A DNA stretch of 64,000 bases from Paenibacillus allorhizosphaerae (GTDB lineage Bacteria; Bacillota; Bacilli; Paenibacillales; NBRC-103111): contig NZ_CAJVCE010000008.1 of the NCBI RefSeq assembly GCF_910594985.1, positions 257,163-321,162 on the forward strand, given 5' to 3'. A model generated the notes under the pieces. That model saw nothing but the letters and a program-made list of their open reading frames with translations. It ran no database searches and was not told where the DNA came from. Both the position numbers and the translations under genes were made by a program. Below, one piece after another: positions 15,887-24,568 of the stretch (position 1 is the first letter of the stretch; every line of letters begins with the position of its first letter).

Positions 15887-17218
15887 ATGACAACGGCAAC
15901 CATTCTTATCAAACATGCCCGCATCGTAACGATGAATGCGAACCGCGACATTGTCGACGGCGATGTGCTGGTGGAGAACGGCCGATTGGCCGCCATCGCT
16001 CCCGAATTGAACGTGCAGGCGGAACGCGTCATCGACGCGCGGGGGAAAGTGCTGCTGCCGGGCTTCGTGCAGACGCATATTCATTTGTGTCAAACGCTGT
16101 TCCGCGGCCGGGCTGACGATCTGGAGCTGCTCGACTGGCTGCAGCGCCGAATATGGCCGCTTGAAGCCGCACACGACGAGGAATCCGTCTATTATTCCGC
16201 GCTGCTTGGCATCGGAGAGCTGCTGCGCAGCGGAACGACGACCATTCTGGATATGGAAACGGTCCATCATTCCGAGTCCGCCTTTCAGGCTATAGCCCGG
16301 AGCGGAATTCGCGCCGTTTCGGGAAAAGTGATGATGGATCATGGCGCTAACGTCCCGGCCGGGCTGCTGGAAGATACCGATAGATCGATAGCGGAGAGCG
16401 TGCGTCTGATGGAGAAATGGCACGGATATGACGGGGGGCGCGTTCAATACGCGTTTTGCCCTCGTTTCGTCGTATCCTGCACGGAACGGCTGCTCAAGGA
16501 AGTGGCTGCGCTCTCCGGCGCGCACAATGTCAAAGTACATACGCACGCATCGGAGAATCGCGGCGAAATCGCCTTGGTCGAACAGGAACGGGGGATGCGC
16601 AACGTCGTCTATCTCGACCGGATCGGGCTTGCTACACCCCGGCTTGTGCTCGCCCATTGCGTCTGGCTGGACGAGGAGGAAAAGCGGATTATTCAGGAGC
16701 GCGGCGTGAAAGTAACGCACTGTCCCGCGTCCAACCTGAAGTTGTCCTCGGGGATTGCGGAAATCCCGGATCTGCTCTCCCGTCATATTCATGTCGGTCT
16801 CGGGGCGGACGGGGCGCCCTGCAATAACAATCTGGATATGTTCCAGGAAATGCGCCTGTCGTCGCTGATTCACAAAGTTCAGCACGGACCGACCGTGATG
16901 AAAGCCGAATCGGTGCTGCGCATGGCTACGATCGGGGGAGCGGAGGTGCTTGGCATGGAGCATGAGATCGGCAGCATCGAAGTAGGCAAAAAGGCCGATC
17001 TGCAGCTGCTCGACCTGAACGACTATCATACGTTTCCGTCGTACGAAACCGATCTTTTCTCCCGTATCGTCTATTCGGCCACGCGCGGCGAAGTGGACAC
17101 GGTACTGGTCGACGGCCGCATCGTGATGGAGAACAAACAGGTAACGACGATCGATAAGACCGAAGTGCTCCAGCAATGCGACACAGCTATAAAGCGATTG
17201 CTGGAGCGACTGAACTAA
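15887..17218 (+). CDS. Amidohydrolase, 5'-deoxyadenosine / S-adenosylhomocysteine deaminase type
   Basis: 443 residues with a complete metal-dependent amidohydrolase barrel: HIHL after LPGFVQT, VKVHTHASENRGE, VLAHCVWLD, VTHCPASNLKLSSG and GLGADGAPCNNNLDMFQEM. The last motif is typical of the MtaD/DadD group that removes the amino group from 5'-deoxyadenosine, 5'-methylthioadenosine or S-adenosylhomocysteine. No signal peptide is present, so it is cytosolic. It pairs with the upstream deaminase. Its stop overlaps the stop of the convergent protease gene by four bases. The exact purine substrate cannot be read from sequence alone. Confidence 0.9.
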   Translation: MTTATILIKHARIVTMNANRDIVDGDVLVENGRLAAIAPELNVQAERVIDARGKVLLPGFVQTHIHLCQTLFRGRADDLELLDWLQRRIWPLEAAHDEESVYYSALLGIGELLRSGTTTILDMETVHHSESAFQAIARSGIRAVSGKVMMDHGANVPAGLLEDTDRSIAESVRLMEKWHGYDGGRVQYAFCPRFVVSCTERLLKEVAALSGAHNVKVHTHASENRGEIALVEQERGMRNVVYLDRIGLATPRLVLAHCVWLDEEEKRIIQERGVKVTHCPASNLKLSSGIAEIPDLLSRHIHVGLGADGAPCNNNLDMFQEMRLSSLIHKVQHGPTVMKAESVLRMATIGGAEVLGMEHEIGSIEVGKKADLQLLDLNDYHTFPSYETDLFSRIVYSATRGEVDTVLVDGRIVMENKQVTTIDKTEVLQQCDTAIKRLLERLN

Positions 17219-18546
17219 ACGTTGCGGCGGCTGGCGGCGGCGGAATTCCGGCAAGAGGAGGGCGGCCTCTTCTTTTTTGCATGGGAGCGACCGCATCGCT
17301 TTTCCAGAAACCGGACGTCGATTTCGCCACTGCCGGCTGCATTAACGCCAAACTTGAGGCGGAACGCATGTTTTTTCAATATCTTTTTCACTTGAAGAGG
17401 TGTAAGGCACGGCTTTTTTTGCAGCAGCTGTGCGGCCGCACCCGAGACGATGGGCGTGGACATGCTCGTCCCGGACAGCGTGAAGTATCCTTTGCCGACC
17501 CGCAGCCAAGGCAAGCTGCGATCAAGGAAGGAGCGGGGAGCCCGCAGCGAAATGATCGCTTCGCCGGGCGCGACCAAATCCGGTTTCTTGCCGCCGTTCC
17601 TGCTAGGGCCGCGGCTGGAATAGAAAACCATCGTATCGTCGGCTTCCTTGACGGTCCGCCGATCATCTACAGCCCCGACTGTGATCGCCGACGGACTATT
17701 GCCTGGGGAATCGATGGTCCGAGGACGCGGCCCTTCGTTACCCGCGGCGACAACGACGACGAGGCCGGCGCGGACTGCTTTTTCCACCGCTTGGCTCAGC
17801 GGATCTTCTTTCAAAGAACCGGGTGCCGGACCGCCGAGCGACAACGAAAGAATGCGTAATTTCAGCCGCTTCCGATTCGCGATGCACCATTCGACTCCCT
17901 TGATGATTGTAGAGTCGGAGCCGTTACCGAATCTGTTCAATACTTTGACGCCTACGATTCCCGCCTTCGGAGCGGGACCCCGGTATTTCCCTTTACTCAT
18001 CCATCCGTTTCCTGCCGCATCCCCTGCCACATGGGTTCCATGCCCGTTATCGTCGTAAGGCAATTTCCTGAAGTTGACGAAATCTTTGAAGGCGACAATT
18101 CGATTAACGGGACGGGTCAAGTCCGGGTGCGGATACACGCCGGTATCGATAACAGCGACGTTGATCCCTTTGCCGGTAAGCCCTTTTTTTCTTTGAACGG
18201 CCGTAGAGCCGATCGAAGGCGTCGCGATATCGAGCGATGCTTTTTTGATTCCGTCCAAGTAAATTTTGCCGATCGATTTCAAGCCGCACATGCACCGCAG
18301 ACCCTTCATCGTAACCTTGAGCATGACCGCATTGATCAGCGGCAAACGAAGCGGATTCGGCAAAGAGTCAGAGCCTAGACGATTTTGCAAGGAACGCAGA
18401 CGGGCTGAAGTCATTTTCTTTTGAAACTGAACGATTACCGGAAGGGAAGCTGGCTTACGCTTTAATAAGTGCGACCGCCGAACCTTTTTCCTCAAATGGG
18501 GATTCATTTTTACGGCGTACTTATGCAGCCAGGCCTTTCTTTTCAT
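17215..18546 (-). CDS. Subtilisin-like serine protease (S8 family, AprX type)
   Basis: 443 residues. A basic N-terminal prodomain of ~125 residues precedes the peptidase. The catalytic triad is complete: Asp in VAVIDTGVYPHPDL, His in NGHGTHVAGDAAG and Ser in LSGTSMSTPIVSGAAAQLL; the oxyanion region VVVAAGNEGP is present. The lack of a signal peptide and the prodomain/core proportions resemble AprX, a protease released late in stationary phase or sporulation, rather than a classical secreted subtilisin. Start at ATG 18546 with AAAGAGGTGAG upstream. A small basic protein gene is divergent at 18738. The substrate is unknown. Confidence 0.92.
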   Translation of the reverse strand: MKRKAWLHKYAVKMNPHLRKKVRRSHLLKRKPASLPVIVQFQKKMTSARLRSLQNRLGSDSLPNPLRLPLINAVMLKVTMKGLRCMCGLKSIGKIYLDGIKKASLDIATPSIGSTAVQRKKGLTGKGINVAVIDTGVYPHPDLTRPVNRIVAFKDFVNFRKLPYDDNGHGTHVAGDAAGNGWMSKGKYRGPAPKAGIVGVKVLNRFGNGSDSTIIKGVEWCIANRKRLKLRILSLSLGGPAPGSLKEDPLSQAVEKAVRAGLVVVVAAGNEGPRPRTIDSPGNSPSAITVGAVDDRRTVKEADDTMVFYSSRGPSRNGGKKPDLVAPGEAIISLRAPRSFLDRSLPWLRVGKGYFTLSGTSMSTPIVSGAAAQLLQKKPCLTPLQVKKILKKHAFRLKFGVNAAGSGEIDVRFLEKRCGRSHAKKKRPPSSCRNSAAASRRNV

Positions 18547-18737
18547 GCGGGCGTCTCACCTCTTTCTCATGCAGTATATGTGCGGTAATGCAAAAGTTGA
18601 GGAAGATACGGAAGAACTAAAATCGATAATGCATTCTAGTAAATATGCCTTATTTCATAGTGGTAGGTATCTGACGTTTCAACATGAGAAATGAACGCAT
18701 TAATTATAACTATCTCACAAGCGAAGGGGTGAAATGA

Positions 18738-19085
18738 ATGGCAATCGTTAAGAAAAAAACAGTAACGAAAAAGCCGGTAAAAAAAATCGGTGTAACGGCT
18801 CCTAAGGTGCGGAGACGGAGAATCAGACAGACGTTGGATCGTTTTCATGTCATTGCGGTAAACGCTAACCTGGTTCCAGTTACTACAACCGGCTGGACAG
18901 CCGTGTTAACGAGAGGGGATACAACCGAAACAGCAAACTTTGACAGTTTCGGTGTTGCAAGATTTAATAATCTTACTACTTTAACGAACGTATCCTATAC
19001 CCTAAGAGTTAGGAATGCTGATGGGGTTCAGAGAGCTCAAAGAAGTGTGCCTGCAGACCTTGAAGCTATCGTTATTCAGGTTTGA
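18738..19085 (+). CDS. Small protein with basic N-terminus and beta-rich body, function unknown
   Basis: 115 residues. The first ~33 residues are strongly basic (KKKTVTKKPVKKIG, VRRRRIRQ). The rest alternates like a small beta-sandwich (GWTAVLTRGDTTETANFDSFG, RFNNLTTLTNVSYTLRVRN). No signal peptide, membrane helix or cysteine is present. A good ribosome site (GAAGGGGTGA) and a strong terminator mark it as a genuine single-gene unit. The divergent neighbour is an AprX-like protease. I do not recognise the family; a spore-layer or DNA-associated role is only a guess. Confidence 0.75.
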   Translation: MAIVKKKTVTKKPVKKIGVTAPKVRRRRIRQTLDRFHVIAVNANLVPVTTTGWTAVLTRGDTTETANFDSFGVARFNNLTTLTNVSYTLRVRNADGVQRAQRSVPADLEAIVIQV

Positions 19086-19111
19086 GATCGTTAAAATAGA
19101 TATGGAGAAAC

Positions 19112-19161
19112 GTAAGCCGCCTCGTTCTTGAACGGGGTGCTTGCGTTTTTTTTTTTTTTTT
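19112..19161 (+). terminator. Rho-independent terminator with unusually long T-run
   Basis: GTAAGC...CTCGTTC pairs with GAACGGGG...GCTTGC around a 2-base turn, followed by a run of 16 T residues. Confidence 0.92.
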
Positions 19162-19196
19162 CTACGGAAATATGCTGCTGCGAATGAGATCATCCC

Positions 19197-19225
19197 TTGA
19201 CATTTTGCAGAATTTCGTGTAGAAC
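19197..19225 (+). promoter_or_regulatory. Sigma-A promoter of ileS
   Basis: TTGACA (19197-19202), a 17-base spacer and TAGAAC (19220-19225). The transcript would start near 19232, just ahead of the T-box leader. Confidence 0.8.
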
Positions 19226-19231
19226 TAAACA

Positions 19232-19528
19232 TAATTGAAAACAGTCCTTAAATTCGTTGACGAGAACGAGTACGCTAATCCCCTTGTTCCCCAGAGAGTT
19301 GGCCTTGCGCTGAAAGCCAACGTACAAGACTTATTCGAAAATCCTCTCCGAGAAGGAAAGCTGAAGCAATGAAGTAAGCTGACCCGGGATCCCGCCGTTA
19401 CAAGGGACGCGTATGATGGTACGTAGTATGAGGTGCCGTAAGTCAGGTCAAAAGCTGTATGATCGCTTGCGGAACAAGGGTGGTATCGCGAGATGGAATC
19501 TCGTCCCTTATGGGGCGGGATTTTTTTG
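19232..19528 (+). promoter_or_regulatory. T-box leader of ileS (isoleucine tRNA-sensing riboswitch)
   Basis: The leader carries the conserved stem I elements (CAGAGAGTTGG ... GAAAGCCAAC at about 19291-19330), a likely specifier ATC (Ile) at 19341-19343 following GAAA, the T-box itself AAGGGTGGTATCGCG (about 19476-19490) and a terminator hairpin CTCGTCCC/GGGGCGGG followed by TTTTTTT (19497-19527). Uncharged tRNA-Ile should stabilise the antiterminator and switch on ileS. Confidence 0.93.
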
Positions 19529-19617
19529 CGTTTCGACGAAGTTGTTCGAAACGGTTGTTCGAAGCGATACTGTCCTCTGAACCATCGCCTAATTGGACCG
19601 AAGAGAGGGTGGTAGCA

Positions 19618-22600
19618 TTGAGGAAAGTAGATGTGAAGGAGACGGCGAGATCACGCGAGCTGCGCGTGCTTGACCGGTGGAAGCAGGAGGACACGTTCCG
19701 CAAATCGATCGAAAACCGCGAGGGGAAGCCGAACTTCGTCTTTTACGAGGGACCGCCGACCGCTAACGGTAAGCCGCATATCGGGCATGTGCTCGGGCGG
19801 GTCATCAAAGATTTCGTCTGCCGCTACAAGACGATGTCGGGCTACCGCGTCGTTCGCAAAGCCGGTTGGGATACGCACGGTCTGCCCGTCGAGCTTGGCG
19901 TCGAGAAGCAGCTCGGCATCTCCGGCAAGCAGGAGATCGAGAAATATGGCGTAGCGGCATTCGTGGAGCAGTGCAAGAACAGCGTATTCGAATACGAGAA
20001 GCAGTGGCGCGAATTGACCGAAGCCATCGCGTATTGGACCGATATGGACGATCCGTACGTTACGCTGGCGAATGATTACATCGAGAGCGTATGGCATATT
20101 TTATCGGATATTCATCATAAGGGGCTGCTGTATAAAGGCCATCGGGTAAGCCCGTACTGTCCGGACTGCCAAACGACGCTCAGCTCCCATGAAGTCGCGC
20201 AAGGGTACGAGGACGTGAAAGATTTGAGCGCCACCGTCAAATTCAGGAGCAAGCAGGGCGGGCTGACGTTTTTGGCCTGGACGACGACGCCGTGGACGCT
20301 TCCGGCTAACGTGGCGTTAGCGGTCAACCGCAACGTCGATTACGTTAAAGTTCGGCAGAACGGCGAAGTGTACGTTGTCGCCAAGCATCTGGCGGAAAAG
20401 GTTTTTAAGGATGAGTACGTCGTATTATCGATGCACAAAGGCTCCGAGTTGATCGGAATGCCTTACGAGCCTCCGTTCGGCTACGTTCGCGTGAACAAAG
20501 GGCACGTCGTTGTGGACGCCGATTATGTCAGCGACGCTAGCGGTACCGGGATCGTTCACATTGCTCCGGCGCATGGGGAAGACGATTATCGCACGGTCCG
20601 CGAGCATGAACTCGATTTCGTCAATGTCGTGAATTCGAACGGGCGATACGACGACAAGATAGCGGATTTTGCCGGCCGTTTCGTAAAAGATTGCGACGTC
20701 GATATCGTCAAAAGCTTGGCCGAACGCGGGCTGCTGTTTGCAAAAGAGCGTTACGAGCACAGCTACCCATTCTGCTGGCGGTGCAAATCGCCGCTGCTCT
20801 ATTACGCGATGGAAAGCTGGTTTATCCGAACGACGGCGGTCAAAGAACATTTGATCGAGAACAACAGCCGGATCGACTGGTACCCGTCGCACATTCGTGA
20901 AGGTCGTTTCGGCAAATTTCTCGAAGAGCTCGTAGATTGGAACATCAGCCGTAACCGTTACTGGGGAACGCCGCTGAACGTATGGGAATGCCGGACGTGC
21001 GGAGCGGATTACTCGCCTGGAAGCCGGCAAGATTTGCGCGATCGGTCGACAAAGCCGCTCGATGAGTCGCTGGAACTGCATAAGCCTTACGTTGACGGCG
21101 TGAAGCTGCGTTGCACGTGCGGCGGCGTGATGGAACGAACGCCGGAAGTGATCGACGTCTGGTTTGACAGCGGCTCGATGCCTTTCGCGCAGTATCATTA
21201 TCCGTTCGGAGACAAGGCGCGGTTCCAAGCGCAGTTTCCTGCCGACATGATCTGCGAAGGAATCGACCAAACGAGAGGCTGGTTCTACTCGCTGCTTGCC
21301 GTTTCCACCTTGTACCAGGGCACGGCTCCTTTCAAGGCGGTCATTTCTACCGGACACGTACTGGACGAGAACGGGCAAAAAATGTCCAAGAGCAAAGGCA
21401 ATGTCATCGATCCTTGGGAGATCATTGGCGAGTTCGGCACGGACGCCTTCCGCTGGGCGCTGCTGTCCGACAGCGTGCCTTGGAACAACAAGCGGTTCTC
21501 CAAATCCATCGTTGCCGAAGCCAAATCGAAGGTGGTCGACACCATTCATAATGTGCATGCCTTCTACGCGCTTTATGCGACCATCGATCAATATAAGCCG
21601 GAAGAGCATCCATCGCAAGTTTCCGCCAATTTGCTGGATCGCTGGGTATTGTCGAGACTGAACAGCACTTTGCTGCAGGTGGAGAAGGGGCTGGCGGTCA
21701 ACGATTTTCTGAATCCGGCGAAGCAGATCGAATCGCTTGTCGACGAACTCAGCAACTGGTACGTCCGGCGCTCGCGCGACCGTTTCTGGGGCAGCGAATG
21801 GACGGAGGACAAAATGTCGGCATTCCGGACGCTTCACGAGGTGCTGCTCACACTCGCACGGATGATTGCGCCGTATGCGCCGTTCATTGCCGACGATATT
21901 TACGCGAATCTCGGCCGCGAAAACAGCGTTCATCTGGCAGATTATCCGAAAGCGGACGTATCGCTTATCGACGCCGCCCTTGAGCGCGACATGGAAGCTG
22001 TAATGCAGATCGTCGAGCTGGCGCGCAGCGTCCGTAACGAAACCGGAATCCGAACCCGCCAGCCGTTGTCTGAGCTGATCGTTTCGTTTGACCGCGATTT
22101 GGATTTGCGCCGATTCGAGGACATCGTAAAAGACGAGATCAACGTCAAACATATTCGGATGGAGCACAGCGATAGCGGCTTCGTCCGGTTGAACCTCAAG
22201 CTGAATTTGAAGGAAGCGGGCAAAAAGTACGGCAAATACGTCGGACTGCTGCAAAGCCGCTTGAAGCCGTTGTCCGCGGTGGAAACGAAGCAAGCGGTCG
22301 ATCAAGGTTTCATCGATATCACGACCGACGACGGCGTTTCGCACCGTGTTACGCTTGACGAGCTGCTTGTGGAAAAACAGGCGAAGGAAGGCTTTGCCGC
22401 GGCTTCCGGCTACGGAATGACCGTCGCTTTGAACACAACGGTCACCGAGGCGCTGGAACAGGAAGGGATGGTTCGCGAAGTCGTCCGCGCGGTTCAGGAT
22501 TATCGCAAAAAGCTGGAGCTGCCGATCGAGAAGCGGGTGATGCTTGTTCTCGATGTCGATCCGGTATTGAAACAAGCGTTGGAACGATTCGATCATGTGC

Positions 22601-22704
22601 TGCGGGAAAATGTGCTGTTGTCCGGCGTAACGTTCGTTAGCGAGCCGGACATGGCATCGGTGCCGATGGGAGACAGGAGCTTGCGGCTGCGGATTGAGCA
22701 TTGA
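19618..22704 (+). CDS. ileS: Isoleucyl-tRNA synthetase, long type-2 form
   Basis: 1028 residues from the TTG at 19618, which has AGAGAGGGTGG just upstream; no better in-frame start lies after the T-box. Class I signatures are present: PHIGHVLGR near the N-terminus and KMSKSKGNV. The N-terminal stretch GWDTHGLPVELGVEKQLGIS, cysteines of the CP/editing region and a C-terminal extension that lacks the usual bacterial zinc-finger end resemble the eukaryote/archaea-like class (IleRS2), known for natural tolerance to mupirocin, rather than the common Bacillus IleRS1. A T-box leader controls it. Whether the genome also holds an IleRS1 cannot be seen here. Confidence 0.95.
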   Translation: MRKVDVKETARSRELRVLDRWKQEDTFRKSIENREGKPNFVFYEGPPTANGKPHIGHVLGRVIKDFVCRYKTMSGYRVVRKAGWDTHGLPVELGVEKQLGISGKQEIEKYGVAAFVEQCKNSVFEYEKQWRELTEAIAYWTDMDDPYVTLANDYIESVWHILSDIHHKGLLYKGHRVSPYCPDCQTTLSSHEVAQGYEDVKDLSATVKFRSKQGGLTFLAWTTTPWTLPANVALAVNRNVDYVKVRQNGEVYVVAKHLAEKVFKDEYVVLSMHKGSELIGMPYEPPFGYVRVNKGHVVVDADYVSDASGTGIVHIAPAHGEDDYRTVREHELDFVNVVNSNGRYDDKIADFAGRFVKDCDVDIVKSLAERGLLFAKERYEHSYPFCWRCKSPLLYYAMESWFIRTTAVKEHLIENNSRIDWYPSHIREGRFGKFLEELVDWNISRNRYWGTPLNVWECRTCGADYSPGSRQDLRDRSTKPLDESLELHKPYVDGVKLRCTCGGVMERTPEVIDVWFDSGSMPFAQYHYPFGDKARFQAQFPADMICEGIDQTRGWFYSLLAVSTLYQGTAPFKAVISTGHVLDENGQKMSKSKGNVIDPWEIIGEFGTDAFRWALLSDSVPWNNKRFSKSIVAEAKSKVVDTIHNVHAFYALYATIDQYKPEEHPSQVSANLLDRWVLSRLNSTLLQVEKGLAVNDFLNPAKQIESLVDELSNWYVRRSRDRFWGSEWTEDKMSAFRTLHEVLLTLARMIAPYAPFIADDIYANLGRENSVHLADYPKADVSLIDAALERDMEAVMQIVELARSVRNETGIRTRQPLSELIVSFDRDLDLRRFEDIVKDEINVKHIRMEHSDSGFVRLNLKLNLKEAGKKYGKYVGLLQSRLKPLSAVETKQAVDQGFIDITTDDGVSHRVTLDELLVEKQAKEGFAAASGYGMTVALNTTVTEALEQEGMVREVVRAVQDYRKKLELPIEKRVMLVLDVDPVLKQALERFDHVLRENVLLSGVTFVSEPDMASVPMGDRSLRLRIEH

Positions 22705-22728
22705 CGTTTTTTGGCATATACAGGTGGA

Positions 22729-22753
22729 AACCGGCAGCCCGCGGCTGCCGGTT
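22729..22753. terminator. GC-rich hairpin after ileS
   Basis: Perfect 11-bp stem AACCGGCAGCC/GGCTGCCGGTT with a 3-base loop. There is no T-run, so termination is likely but not certain. Confidence 0.6.
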
Positions 22754-22812
22754 ATTCCGGTGATGAATGATCGGTACCTTAGAGCGGCCCGTAAAAAAAA
22801 GGAGGACTAACG

Positions 22813-23622
22813 ATGCTGCACAAGCTTGAACGTGTGGACCCTATTTTGAACACGCCCCCGTTTACTCAAGCGGAAGTTTCTTACAATCTGCTGCACCGGA
22901 TATGCGGCGACGCCGAGGTATTGGGTTGGAAATCGACGGACGGCAACATGATCTTCGCGCAAACCCCGGGCCACCGTGCATGGCTCTGGATTTACGATAG
23001 CGTGGAAGGGCCGGAAAGGAACCGCTATATTAGTGAGTTGATTGACGCGCTGCGCGGCATTTCAATACCCGGCATATGCAGCGGGCCGGAAACGGCGGAG
23101 CGGTTTGCAGCGGCGTATTCGAAAGATCGGCGCTGTATGTTCCGGACGCATATGGCAATGGAAGCTTACTACTGTCCGAAGGTTATTCGCCCTTTGAATG
23201 TGAACGGAACGATGCGCCGGGCGTCGCGGCAAGACGCGGAGACGGTTGCCGGATTTCTTGCGAATTTCTCTACGGATGCGTATGGGGTCCGTTCCGAGCC
23301 TTCGGTGCAGCGGCTGGCGGCCGAGCGTATGATTGATGCCGGTAACTTATGCCTGTGGCTTGTGAACGGCATTCCCGTGTCGATGGCGAACATCGCGCAT
23401 CGTTCTGCAAGACATGCGCGGATCAACAGCGTGTTTACTTCACCTCGGCATCGTAAGAACGGCTACGCCAGCGCGCTTGTTGCCGAGCTATGCGCGGTCA
23501 TACGAAGTGAGTACCTGGTGCCGATTCTGTATGCGGATTTGAAAAATCCCGACTCCAACAAACTGTACGCGGGCATCGGGTTTGTCGGTTGCGGGAAAAT
23601 AGCGGATTTGAAGTTTACGTGA
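22813..23622 (+). CDS. GNAT-family N-acetyltransferase
   Basis: 269 residues with an N-terminal domain of unknown role (to about 130) and a C-terminal GNAT fold. The acetyl-CoA loop is recognisable in VFTSPRHRKNGYASALVAEL, and NSKLYAGIGF-type sequence (SNKLYAGIGFV) closes the fold. It has an AAAGGAGG site and stands alone. The acceptor is unknown; similar two-domain GNATs often act on small molecules. Confidence 0.85.
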   Translation: MLHKLERVDPILNTPPFTQAEVSYNLLHRICGDAEVLGWKSTDGNMIFAQTPGHRAWLWIYDSVEGPERNRYISELIDALRGISIPGICSGPETAERFAAAYSKDRRCMFRTHMAMEAYYCPKVIRPLNVNGTMRRASRQDAETVAGFLANFSTDAYGVRSEPSVQRLAAERMIDAGNLCLWLVNGIPVSMANIAHRSARHARINSVFTSPRHRKNGYASALVAELCAVIRSEYLVPILYADLKNPDSNKLYAGIGFVGCGKIADLKFT

Positions 23623-23792
23623 AAATGAGCAGCGAGCCGGGGGAGACCGGGAAAGTGTTATTTGCAGCAGCCTTCACCAGCACGCGCTTCCACTATCGGC
23701 CGGTATGGGACGCTGCGCAAGCAGCGATGTCTCCGGGTGTGCCGCAGGCTACGACGGAACCTCTGCCGCGCCGCCCTCCGGGCCTATCGGAT

Positions 23793-24555
23793 CTAATCAG
23801 CCGTCATCATGACGTCGAGAATCGGATTGCTTGCAAGCGACGGTAGTTCTTCTGACCGCCATGCAATCGCTTCTGCGCCGCCGCTAAAACGTTCTGATGT
23901 TAAACCGGTTGCCGTCCGGATCGAAAAGATGAAACTTCGCGAGCCCCTTCAAGCTGCCTTCGATATCGCCGACGGCGATGTTTTGCTCGGAAAGGAACCG
24001 GCGGTATTTCACAAATGCCGACTTTTCGACGTAGGTGAACGGTCTTGCCCGTTCATCTTTGTGAATGTCTGTGTCCATGTCCCAGAGGACCGCGATAAAT
24101 ATCCGTGATGTCCTCGCCGTTTTCCGACATCTCGCTGTGCAGCTTTTTCAGATCGCGTACTTTAAAGCACCAACGGATATTCGATTGTGCCGCCTCCGGC
24201 AGCGTCATCCGGTCGTCGCAGTAAATCCATACGCCCCATTGCAGCTCGGTGTTAATGTACGCGTCGCTTTTGAATTGTTTGCCGGATCGTTTCCAACCGG
24301 CATATTTCTCAAACCATGCGATCGTTATTCGTGCCGTTCTCTGGGGACGTGAATCGTGCCTCCGTCATAGATGACCCTCGGTATGCAGTAAGCATCGATT
24401 TGCCGCTCGCTGAAGACGGCAGCCTCCTGATTGCCGTTTTCCGCGTTCCCTTGGATTACTCTGAAGGCTTTTGGAACGGCAACAGGCTTATAGCCGTCGG
24501 TATTTTTTTGACCCGTCAAATCGTTCTGATTTCGATTCATAGCATTTTCACCCAT
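23793..24555 (-). pseudogene. VOC (glyoxalase-like) family pseudogene with about three frameshifts
   Basis: Reading the minus strand from an ATG at 24555 (AAGGAGG six bases upstream) gives recognisable protein only if the frame changes near 24330, near 24085 and near 23890. The pieces are YKPVAVPKAFRVIQGNAENG, then AWFEKYAGWKRSGKQF and SNIRWCFKVRDLKKLHSEMS, then KFHLFDPDGNRF, and finally AWRSEELPSLASNPILDVMM ending at 23793. FHLFDPDGNR and IRWCFKVRDL are typical VOC/glyoxalase features. It follows the AraC/GyrI regulator in the same direction with 13 bases between and was probably co-transcribed. Multiple frameshifts mean it is non-functional unless the assembly is faulty here. Confidence 0.75.
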
Positions 24556-24568
24556 ACGTATTGCCTCC

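Noticed and set aside
15824..17296. 490-codon frame antisense to the amidohydrolase
   Set aside because: Shadow of a well-conserved gene; no domain recognisable.
19459..19617. In-frame extension of ileS upstream of 19618
   Set aside because: It would place the N-terminus inside the T-box antiterminator and terminator; the site at 19602-19612 fits the TTG at 19618.
20425..22701. 758-codon open frame antisense to ileS
   Set aside because: It mirrors a conserved synthetase gene, has no ribosome site and shows low-complexity Arg/His-rich translation typical of antisense frames in GC-rich genes.
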